Positions 24,373 through 30,383 of a stretch of 30,383 nt of DNA are shown one piece after another. The notes beneath the pieces were generated by a model. It was given only the letters and a program-made list of their open reading frames with translations. It was not told the origin of the DNA and ran no database searches. The first letter of the stretch is position 1, and every line of letters begins with the position of its first letter. Source of the DNA: Bdellovibrionales bacterium (lineage in GTDB: Bacteria; Bdellovibrionota; Bdellovibrionia; Bdellovibrionales; UBA840); NCBI GenBank assembly GCA_020434605.1, contig JAGRAL010000224.1:1-30383 (forward strand). The letters are read 5' to 3'. Both the position numbers and the translations under genes were made by a program.

Positions 24373-25352
24373 AACCATGCCTCCAATACAACCGTTGCAA
24401 CGATCAGCAGAAGGCTTTTTGTTAGCACAACGTCTCGCTGGCGCGAGCCTGCTTTATCCTGATTGATTTTTTCTGGCTTAAACACACTAACTACACCAAT
24501 CAATAGTACGTATACAACAAACATGGACCTTAACTGTAGCGGGGCGTTTTTTATTTCATGGACAGCAAGTATGAGCAAAATAAACGCCGGGCTCTGCCAG
24601 GTAGGCCACTCCAGCATTTGTAGCCACCGGCGATTGTGTGATTGCAGTGAAATTGAGTCACTGTCGATGACATACAACAACGATGATATAATTAATAATA
24701 AACCTAAGCCGTTATGGGGAAATGACAAGCCCAGCATTAGTACAACTGCACTCACATGAGCTTGTGATATCATTTTGGTAAAAACAATTTTTCGAGAAAT
24801 GATACTTATACACAGTAAAATTATAAACGCTGACAATAAATAGTAGATTAATTCAATCTTTATTTGTCCGTCTACTAAGTACCTGCCAATAAAAAGAACC
24901 GATGCGACTCTAAATATAAAATGAAAAAAGCTAGCGTTTCTAAGCCTTGTAACCTCTTGTTGTTTTGTTTGTAGGATCGGAAAAGACATAAGCATAGTTA
25001 CAAACAGCCACACCACAGCCAACGGGATTTCGTGAAACTGTCCCTGCCCCGTTTGAATGTAATACAAAACACAAGAGTTTATAGCCAGGAGTAAAAACAG
25101 TAAAACTTTTATTGGTTTTCGCCCCTTAAACATTACTATCTCTTTAAAAAGACTTACTAGCATTCCAAAAAAGATTGTGGACTCAATTATAATATGATTA
25201 TTAGTCAGGCCCGCCGCTATTAACGCCAATAAAAATAAGTCAGCTGCTCTAAAACTAAGTTTTTTAAGATAGAGGCGTGACACTAAGTTAGCTGCCAACA
25301 CGCCCATCGCCAAGTAGCAAATAAAAAAGCTTATACCTTCGATGCTAAACAC
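24369..25352 (-). CDS. Divergent NuoM-like membrane protein
   Basis: 327 residues from GTG 25352, overlapping the preceding gene by 22 bases. Nine to ten hydrophobic segments. The clearest link to NuoM is 'TKMISQAHVSAVVLMLGL' (about residues 192-209), which follows 'KKLVAYSSVSHMGYVMIGL' of the window's NuoM position by position with one gap; the next TM, the polar loop and the 'EWPTWQSPAFILLILAVHEI' helix then follow in the NuoM order. The protein is about 180 residues shorter than NuoM. The conserved P-F-H-x-W-x-P loop and the channel Glu and Lys were not found. Taken alone the assignment would be weak; the fixed gene order strengthens it. Confidence 0.6.
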   Translation of the reverse strand: MFSIEGISFFICYLAMGVLAANLVSRLYLKKLSFRAADLFLLALIAAGLTNNHIIIESTIFFGMLVSLFKEIVMFKGRKPIKVLLFLLLAINSCVLYYIQTGQGQFHEIPLAVVWLFVTMLMSFPILQTKQQEVTRLRNASFFHFIFRVASVLFIGRYLVDGQIKIELIYYLLSAFIILLCISIISRKIVFTKMISQAHVSAVVLMLGLSFPHNGLGLLLIISSLLYVIDSDSISLQSHNRRWLQMLEWPTWQSPAFILLILAVHEIKNAPLQLRSMFVVYVLLIGVVSVFKPEKINQDKAGSRQRDVVLTKSLLLIVATVVLEAWL

Positions 25353-26524
25353 AGAAACCCCATTGTAACTATTGCGACACTAACTATGATAAAAATGATT
25401 AGCGACTCTTTTAAATCAAACCTTACTTCCTCTTCTTGTTGAAACTCTAGCACCTCAAGGCCATGGGATTCGCTCACCGCTTGTGAGGTCCACAAACCAT
25501 AAGTCAGCTTTGCTAGGTTATAGCGCTCCCTCAGTGGTTTTATTTTTGAAGTAAACACAAGATATGAGCCAAGCGCTGTCGCTAATATTGGAATTAGGGC
25601 AAACCAGTTTTGCACCTCTATGTTATTTTGAATATACTCCCAATGTGACTTTGTTTCATACGCCGGAATCAATATCACAAAAAACAATACGCCTACTTGC
25701 CAATACTCTTTATATTTTGATTTATTGAACAGATCTACAACGCTCAAGTATGCGATTGTTAGTCCAACACAGTAGATGCCCATGATTTCTATGGCTTCAG
25801 GCTGTTTAAGATAAAATGGGCTTAGTAACCATAGTAAAATAATGCCATAAACCTCAAACCATAAGGTGCTAAAAAGAATCATATTTACATTTGCATCGAT
25901 GGCACCAATGCTATGAACCGTTAGTAGCCCCAAAAGCATTGCTAGTTTTGGAAGCTCAGACAACATGGCAAGCAAGCCTAGGGTTGCTAGAACATACTGC
26001 GCGTTAATCACATTAAATAGCTGTATATCTACATACAAGCTAATCGCTATGGCACAGTAAAACCACTCAATCCACTTTTTGCTTTCATTGTATTCGTATT
26101 TTTTTGCAGGCCAATTGATACTGGCAACTCCCAGTGTAACCCAACTGGCGGTTATAATGATTGGCTCCGGCAAAATATTAATCAACTTTGAAATCAATAG
26201 TGGCGGCAACAACAACATAATTCCAAACACACTGTGATCTTCCGTATTTGGACCAAACCTATAAATTAAATAGTAAAAAATTGTGCTATCAATACAAAAC
26301 GACATTAAGCCCTTACTAAACACAGCGGCCACTGCAAGGGGCAGAATAATAACATCTAATAAAATTAGATTTTTTTCATTGTAGTATAGAGCAAAAAGCC
26401 CCGCCAAAATAAAAATTGCAACCTGACTATGTGTTGTGTCGAGCCCGTACAACCACGAACCACCAACTAACGCCGCCGATACTAAGACCACTAGGGCTAT
26501 AAATGCTTTATTCAGTCGTTTCAT
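25331..26524 (-). CDS. Divergent NuoL-like membrane protein
   Basis: 397 residues, against 643 for the window's NuoL. ATG 26524 overlaps the preceding gene by 17 bases; no strong ribosome site, so coupling is likely. Ten or more TMs. The C-terminal end gives the best resemblance: a TM ('FALIPILATALGSYLVF', about 305-321), then 'SKIKPLRERYNLAKLTYGLW', which parallels NuoL 'AKLKPLHTVVYNKYFVDEFY', an amphipathic acidic stretch, and one last TM ('LIIFIIVSVAIVTMGFLCLA'). This is the NuoL-specific TM15, lateral helix and TM16 layout, with a shortened lateral helix. The W-E-G-V-G-L-C-S-Y and W-L-P-D-A motifs of NuoL are absent. Assignment rests on this layout and on position. Confidence 0.6.
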   Translation of the reverse strand: MKRLNKAFIALVVLVSAALVGGSWLYGLDTTHSQVAIFILAGLFALYYNEKNLILLDVIILPLAVAAVFSKGLMSFCIDSTIFYYLIYRFGPNTEDHSVFGIMLLLPPLLISKLINILPEPIIITASWVTLGVASINWPAKKYEYNESKKWIEWFYCAIAISLYVDIQLFNVINAQYVLATLGLLAMLSELPKLAMLLGLLTVHSIGAIDANVNMILFSTLWFEVYGIILLWLLSPFYLKQPEAIEIMGIYCVGLTIAYLSVVDLFNKSKYKEYWQVGVLFFVILIPAYETKSHWEYIQNNIEVQNWFALIPILATALGSYLVFTSKIKPLRERYNLAKLTYGLWTSQAVSESHGLEVLEFQQEEEVRFDLKESLIIFIIVSVAIVTMGFLCLASKV

Positions 26525-26738
26525 ATGGCTTTGTTCTCATCATAAAATATATTAAGAGTCCGGCTACTCCCAGGCCCGTACACATAAGCACGTTACCTAT
26601 AGCAGGTTGCGTGTATAAAACTACCCACGCACTAAAGTTTGTGATCGTAACGCAAATATAATAGGGCCCTCGAACATCAGAGATATGCTTTATTGCTAAA
26701 AACAAACTAAAAAGAAATAGTATTGCAAAGGCAATCAT
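26508..26738 (-). CDS. Divergent NuoK-like three-TM protein
   Basis: 76 residues. ATG 26738 overlaps the previous stop as ATGA with a GAGGAGGAG ribosome site. Three hydrophobic segments spaced as in NuoK: 'IAFAILFLFSLFLAIKHI', 'YYICVTITNFSAWVVLY' and 'VLMCTGLGVAGLLIYFMM'. The second falls where NuoK has 'MSIELMLNGVNVSFVAF' and the third where NuoK has 'AAAEAAVGLALAVAIF'. Both essential glutamates of NuoK are absent. The third-to-fourth position between the J-like and L-like genes is that of nuoK. Confidence 0.62.
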   Translation of the reverse strand: MIAFAILFLFSLFLAIKHISDVRGPYYICVTITNFSAWVVLYTQPAIGNVLMCTGLGVAGLLIYFMMRTKPYETTE

Positions 26739-27082
26739 CTCTCCTCCTCTTTTTGAATTTTTATAGCAACAAACATTAGCGCTAATAAAACTACATAGAT
26801 TGAGACCATCATGATATCAGCATTGTGTAGCTCTATCTCCTTTGACCCCAAGCACGCCACCAAACAATATAGGGCGCCAGTTATTAGTGCGGCGGTTGCA
26901 AAAGAGTATGCATCCTTGGCTATCTCTATTTTCCCCCACCAATCTTTCTTTAAAAGTTTTCCATACAGTAAGTAGACCGCAAGCAGCAGATTTAGCAGCA
27001 GCAGTGTGAAGGCAATGATGTAGTGCCCCTGAACGAATAGCGCCGCTATAGAAAGTAACCCACCTGCTCCTGCCAGTATCAT
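26735..27082 (-). CDS. Divergent NuoJ-like membrane protein
   Basis: 115 residues, against 176 for NuoJ. ATG 27082 overlaps the preceding stop as TAATG. Four hydrophobic segments. The last, 'ADIMMVSIYVVLLALMFVAI' followed by a charged tail, resembles the NuoJ ending 'FEAISILLLILVVVGAVSLA' plus tail. The glycine-rich Y-A-G-A helix of NuoJ is not visible. The assignment is mainly from place, size and topology. Confidence 0.58.
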   Translation of the reverse strand: MILAGAGGLLSIAALFVQGHYIIAFTLLLLNLLLAVYLLYGKLLKKDWWGKIEIAKDAYSFATAALITGALYCLVACLGSKEIELHNADIMMVSIYVVLLALMFVAIKIQKEEER

Positions 27083-27882
27083 TATCTAACTCCAAATATC
27101 AATGAGGCCTGAAAAACTATTAGGGCCCAAAAAATCATTCTTGCTGCCTTTTGACTTAAATCTTGTGCTTTAATAATGGGTGCTGCATACAAAATAGCTG
27201 TTAGTGTTAGGCAGCTCAAAACCGACAAGCCCCATATCAAAGAAAGTTTTATCATTACATCGTCTATCGTTCTTAATAGATAAGTATAAACATGAGTGAA
27301 CAGCGAAATTTGAAATAGATTATATATTAGTTTATGGTAATAGTTTTTTACCGTTTCTTTTTGAATAAACTCACTACTAAGCACGCCAACAAATATACCT
27401 AAAAGTAAAAACATCGCTCCAACCAAAACCTCAAATGCCCCTTTTGATTTTTCTATAAGTGGTTGACTAATGCCTGTGCTTGCTAACGCAATTGTAACTA
27501 GTAAAATGGGGTTTAAGTGCAATAAACTCCGAACCCTTTCATTTTTCTCTAATAGAAGAATCCCGAGCATAGTTATAATACATATTAAAAAAAATGGCTG
27601 TACTTCAAAAATTTTTACACCCGTTAGACTATAGTGAACGTCAGTAAACACAGAGAATGTAATTAGTCCCAATACTGTGACACTTAGTAGATAGTTTTTT
27701 ACATTTAGTTGTCTATGAAAGTATCCGCGTATTTGACGTACTACCTCTCCCGTAAAGTACCTTATATCATAAAGCCTTACTACTCTTAGTGATAATTTTT
27801 TTTCAACATGATATCTTACCGTTTTATAGATCAGGTGAGAGGAGAGCAGAAATACCAAGGTGATTAGTAGGCTTATATACAT
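27082..27882 (-). CDS. Divergent NuoH-like membrane protein
   Basis: 266 residues, against 383 for NuoH. ATG 27882 lies one base after the upstream stop, with AGGAAA in front. About seven TMs. A cytoplasmic Arg-rich segment (about 40-58, R-Q-I-R-G-Y-F) stands where NuoH has Q-x-R-x-G-P-N; 'ICIITMLGILLLEKNERVRS' (100-119) parallels the NuoH TM plus G-W-G-S-x-N-K loop; 'SSEFIQKETVKNYYHKLIYN' (169-188) stands where NuoH has its acidic A-E-x-N-R-x-P-F-D-L-P-E loop. None of the quinone-site residues is conserved. It could be a structural version of NuoH; the family link is inferred from layout and gene order. Confidence 0.6.
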   Translation of the reverse strand: MYISLLITLVFLLSSHLIYKTVRYHVEKKLSLRVVRLYDIRYFTGEVVRQIRGYFHRQLNVKNYLLSVTVLGLITFSVFTDVHYSLTGVKIFEVQPFFLICIITMLGILLLEKNERVRSLLHLNPILLVTIALASTGISQPLIEKSKGAFEVLVGAMFLLLGIFVGVLSSEFIQKETVKNYYHKLIYNLFQISLFTHVYTYLLRTIDDVMIKLSLIWGLSVLSCLTLTAILYAAPIIKAQDLSQKAARMIFWALIVFQASLIFGVR

Positions 27883-27883
27883 G

Positions 27884-28183
27884 TTATTTCCTAAACAGCC
27901 GGAGTGTTTGATATGTAAATGCCGTCAGTAGGGCGGCGATTAACACCTTATACACATGCTGTGCACCGGCATCTTTTACTAAAAACATTAGATTTGAAAA
28001 AATAAATATAACAACCGTGTATAAAAACACACTGTGAACATACGCTTCCGGGGGAACGATATTGCGTACTTCTTTATATCTTGCCAAAACCTTTGTATTT
28101 ACTTTTTTTGCGACCAAATAAGGGATCCCCAATAGAATTCCCCAAAGGACAAAGCACGATATAAAAACAAGAAAAACATTCAT
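27884..28183 (-). CDS. Divergent NuoA-like membrane protein, first gene of the complex I operon
   Basis: 99 residues, three TMs. It aligns almost end to end with the window's NuoA: 'FISCFVLWGILLGIPYLVAK' with NuoA TM1; 'VPPEAYVHSVFLYTVVIFIF' followed by S-N-L-M-F-L-V-K-D-A-G with 'VPVKFYLTAILFIVFDIEAI' followed by F-I-Y-P-W-A; then a last TM. The F-D-I-E acidic motif of NuoA has become F-S-N-L, and P-W is lost; the E-S-G loop is shortened. It is first in the series, as nuoA is in nuo operons. Among the divergent set this and the NuoN-like protein are the best supported. Confidence 0.68.
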   Translation of the reverse strand: MNVFLVFISCFVLWGILLGIPYLVAKKVNTKVLARYKEVRNIVPPEAYVHSVFLYTVVIFIFSNLMFLVKDAGAQHVYKVLIAALLTAFTYQTLRLFRK

Positions 28184-28212
28184 GTCCTACATCATCTAAA
28201 ACACTAATTTTA

Positions 28213-28241
28213 TTGTCAATGTACTATTAATTCATTATAGC
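28213..28241 (+). promoter_or_regulatory. Candidate promoter of mfd
   Basis: TTGTCA (28213-28218), a 17-base spacer and TATAGC (28236-28241) match sigma-70 hexamers at 5/6 and 4/6. The predicted start is at or next to the mfd ATG at 28248, which has no ribosome site, so the message may be leaderless. The -10 overlaps the -10 of the divergent complex I operon. Confidence 0.35.
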
Positions 28242-28242
28242 A
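28234..28242 (-). promoter_or_regulatory. Extended -10 promoter of the complex I operon
   Basis: Read on the - strand, TGCTATAAT is a perfect extended -10 element (TGn-TATAAT). It would start transcription near 28227 and give a leader of about 44 bases before the NuoA-like gene. No good -35 is needed or seen. AGGA lies only one base before the ATG 28183, so the ribosome site is poor. A second candidate, TTGACA (28219-28214) with GATGAT (28196-28191) 17 bases later, is weaker. Confidence 0.5.
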
Positions 28243-28247
28243 CTGCT

Positions 28248-30383
28248 ATGTCTTTAAACCTTTCCATATTTAACCGCTTTTCGCCCGAGGACTGGCAAAG
28301 CAAAGTCCGTTTATATGGAACCGACTCTATTTCGACATTTGCGTTTGTGTTTTCAGAACTTTGGCAGCTTGCCCCTGACCATCTTCCACCACTTCTTGTT
28401 GTTGCAACTGATGAGATCGCAAAAAAACTCGAAGCTGACCTGCTTGTTTTTAAGACTGATTGCCAAATTTATCGCTATACTTGCTACGATGTTTCGCCTT
28501 TTTCGGGCCTATATCCAAATAAAACCCGTACAGCAGAAAACCTACGCTTCTTGGCCCATGCTATGCAGCCAGGCCCTAGAGATATCTTTATCGCCTCTCT
28601 TCCTTCGCTAGCACAAAAAACTTTACCTGTCGGTTCATTGGTGGCTCACACGCTAAGTTTAAAAAATGGCGACGAATTACCTCCTGATTTTTTTGAACAG
28701 CTTACTGCTTCAAGATATCAGTCAGTAGATTTGGTTGAAGACGTTGGCACTTTCGCTAACAAGGGTGGGATTGTAGATATTTTTTCACCGTACTATTCAG
28801 ACCCCATTCGTCTAGAATTATTTGGCGACCAAATAGAGTCCATTCGATTTTTTAATGCAGAAACGCAACTTACAACTTCGCACACAAACACCTGCGTTTT
28901 GATTCCAGCGGGATCATTTTTGTATGATCAGTCTACCATTGAGACTACCTTGTCACGACTTAGAACCGAGACCGAAAAGCGTGAGGTACCACAAGAGCTT
29001 ATTAAAAGTGTTACGGCTCAGTTGGCACGGTTGACCCATTTTCAAGAGATTGATTTTTATCTTCCCTTTTTACATGAGAATCTAAATCTTCCTATTGATT
29101 TTTTTACGACTATGCCACGGATGTGGCAGCTAAACTCTATTTCTTGCTCTGCGAGCTTAGATAAGTACTTACAAGAGGAGCAAAGTTTATATCAGTTGTC
29201 TGCACATGAGATAGTGACCGCTAATTTTAATGCACTGTTTTCATCTGCTGATGTTGTACTTGCAGGTCTACCTCAAAAAGCTATCTCACTTGATCTTGTT
29301 GAGTTAGAAGGTGATGACTCCTCTTCTCTTCGGTTAAAATCATCATCGATACTTCCTTTGAAAAAACTTTTTGAGGAAAGTATTGGCTTTAAAGAAAATA
29401 AGTTTCAAGACTGGGTGGCAGCTAGACGTGAAGAGGGTTTGCGTGTTTTCTTTTTTATTAACACCGCTACTAAATCAAAGCGCCTGATACATTTATTTGC
29501 AGATCACAACATTTCTTTTTCAGAATCTGAATCAACCGAAAACTTACCTCATCTTATTGATGAGCAAAATTCAGACAAGACTCTTCTTCATATCATTCAC
29601 CAAGATCTGTCCGAGCCACTGTATTTAGAAGAGGACAGGCTCTTGTTTTTGAATGAAACTTTTTTCTTTGGTAAAAAGGCGTCCAAACAGTCTAAGCAGG
29701 CAGGAAGTTTAAAACAACGTGTTGATCAATTGCATTTTTCTGACTTACAACCTGGTGACAAGGTTGTGCATGTTTCTCACGGTGTAGCCATATTTGACGG
29801 GCTTAAAGAGCTTAATATCAACGGTGTGACGAGCGAGTTAATACAGCTCTCTTATAAAGACAATGACAAATTATATTTACCCATTTTTAGAATTCATCAA
29901 ATTCAAAAATATACTGGTGGAAACTTTTTAGACCGCCTAGGAACTAAGACTTGGGAAAAAAATAAAATCAAAGTCAAAAATGCTCTTAGGGATGTGGCCT
30001 CCGAGTTATTGCGACTCTATGCCCAAAGAGCACAAGCGATTAAACTGCCTTTTTCAGCTAGTAATGAAGAATACTATAAGTTTGAAGATGCCTTCCCTTA
30101 TGATGAAACCGAAGATCAATTGAGTGTAATTGAAAACGTAATTTCTGATATGACCTCTGAAAAACCAATGGACAGACTTGTTTGTGGTGACGTTGGTTTT
30201 GGAAAAACTGAAGTCGCTATCCGTGCTGCCTTTAAAGCTGTGCAAGATAAAAGACAGGTTGCTGTCCTTGTCCCCACTACTATACTGGCTTTTCAACATT
30301 ATGATTCTTTTGTTAAGCGCTTTAAAAATTTTAACTACAAAATTGCCTCGCTCAGTAGATGTACATCTAATAAAGACGCCCGA
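28248..30383 (+). CDS. mfd: Transcription-repair coupling factor Mfd, 5' part
   Basis: 712 codons are open from ATG 28248 to the window's last base; a full Mfd is about 1150 residues, so the remainder lies beyond. Mfd removes stalled RNA polymerase from DNA damage and recruits UvrA. Visible parts: the UvrB-like N-terminal module with 'VGTFANKGGIVDIFSP' (about 165-180) for UvrA contact; the RNA polymerase interaction domain beginning 'LQPGDKVVHVSHGVAIFDGL' (about 500) with 'YKDNDKLYLPIFRIHQIQKY'; and the start of the translocase with 'FPYDETEDQLSVI' and Walker A G647-D-V-G-F-G-K653-T. It is divergent from the complex I operon, 64 bases apart. The ATG has no Shine-Dalgarno sequence; no earlier start fits. 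Confidence 0.97.
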   Translation, partial: MSLNLSIFNRFSPEDWQSKVRLYGTDSISTFAFVFSELWQLAPDHLPPLLVVATDEIAKKLEADLLVFKTDCQIYRYTCYDVSPFSGLYPNKTRTAENLRFLAHAMQPGPRDIFIASLPSLAQKTLPVGSLVAHTLSLKNGDELPPDFFEQLTASRYQSVDLVEDVGTFANKGGIVDIFSPYYSDPIRLELFGDQIESIRFFNAETQLTTSHTNTCVLIPAGSFLYDQSTIETTLSRLRTETEKREVPQELIKSVTAQLARLTHFQEIDFYLPFLHENLNLPIDFFTTMPRMWQLNSISCSASLDKYLQEEQSLYQLSAHEIVTANFNALFSSADVVLAGLPQKAISLDLVELEGDDSSSLRLKSSSILPLKKLFEESIGFKENKFQDWVAARREEGLRVFFFINTATKSKRLIHLFADHNISFSESESTENLPHLIDEQNSDKTLLHIIHQDLSEPLYLEEDRLLFLNETFFFGKKASKQSKQAGSLKQRVDQLHFSDLQPGDKVVHVSHGVAIFDGLKELNINGVTSELIQLSYKDNDKLYLPIFRIHQIQKYTGGNFLDRLGTKTWEKNKIKVKNALRDVASELLRLYAQRAQAIKLPFSASNEEYYKFEDAFPYDETEDQLSVIENVISDMTSEKPMDRLVCGDVGFGKTEVAIRAAFKAVQDKRQVAVLVPTTILAFQHYDSFVKRFKNFNYKIASLSRCTSNKDAR

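Noticed and set aside
23077..28183. Mrp-type sodium/proton antiporter operon
   Set aside because: Mrp has subunits A-G in a different order and keeps strong antiporter motifs; here the order and sizes follow nuoA-H-J-K-L-M-N, and NuoH- and NuoA-like members are not Mrp-like in the same arrangement.
23077..28183. Decaying pseudogenes of a duplicated nuo operon
   Set aside because: All seven frames are intact, with good starts and stop/start overlaps; recent decay would leave stops and frameshifts.
28315..28611. 98-codon + strand open frame at the right end
   Set aside because: It lies inside mfd in another frame; mfd itself is open from 28248 to the window end with clear Mfd motifs.

Overview
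The window looks like a stretch of an AT-rich genome (roughly 40% GC by eye) from a Gram-negative bacterium, most probably one of the predatory Bdellovibrionota such as the Bdellovibrio/Pseudobdellovibrio group. I infer this from the gene style: many small secreted proteins and lipoproteins, a large coiled-coil protein with a lysozyme-like domain, a patatin, a Y1-transposase-like single-copy gene, and a proton-pumping complex I. There is no rRNA, tRNA, CRISPR array, integrase or complete insertion sequence, and no gene-free stretch over 300 bases.

Left part, + strand (1-7329): the C-terminal end of a type 1 periplasmic-binding protein; a DksA/TraR-like RNA polymerase regulator whose zinc finger has lost three of its four cysteines; the ATP-dependent protease Lon; and, 23 bases after lon, a secreted coiled-coil protein ending in a lytic-transglycosylase-like domain, overlapped by a small secreted protein. 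Two perfect DnaA boxes 22 bp apart follow, then a Y1/REP-associated transposase-like gene with an altered HUH motif.

Middle, - strand (7419-13793): a compact operon of seven exported proteins (five with signal peptides, two lipoproteins), joined by stop/start overlaps or very short gaps. Two of them (13793 and 11511 starts) share an N-terminal two-cysteine domain. Upstream lie a small HTH/coiled-coil regulator (13944-14402) with three phased direct repeats beside its promoter region, and a divergent patatin-family lipase (14563-15762).

Right part, - strand (15776-28183): one long apparent operon for membrane subunits of respiratory complex I (NADH:quinone oxidoreductase). Its downstream half is a canonical membrane arm in the order nuoA-H-J-K-(L+M)-N, with nuoL and nuoM joined in frame through an A10 homopolymer. 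Its upstream half is seven unannotated-looking membrane proteins. Their order, relative size, topology and residual motifs mirror A-H-J-K-L-M-N one by one, but each is shorter and the conserved charged residues for proton transfer and quinone binding that could be aligned are missing. I read this as an ancient tandem duplication of the whole membrane arm that has diverged into a 'silent' second arm. It is the most unusual thing in the window. No peripheral-arm genes (nuoB, C, D, E, F, G, I) are present here.

The right end holds the first 712 codons of mfd (transcription-repair coupling factor), divergent from the complex I operon, with overlapping back-to-back promoter elements between them.
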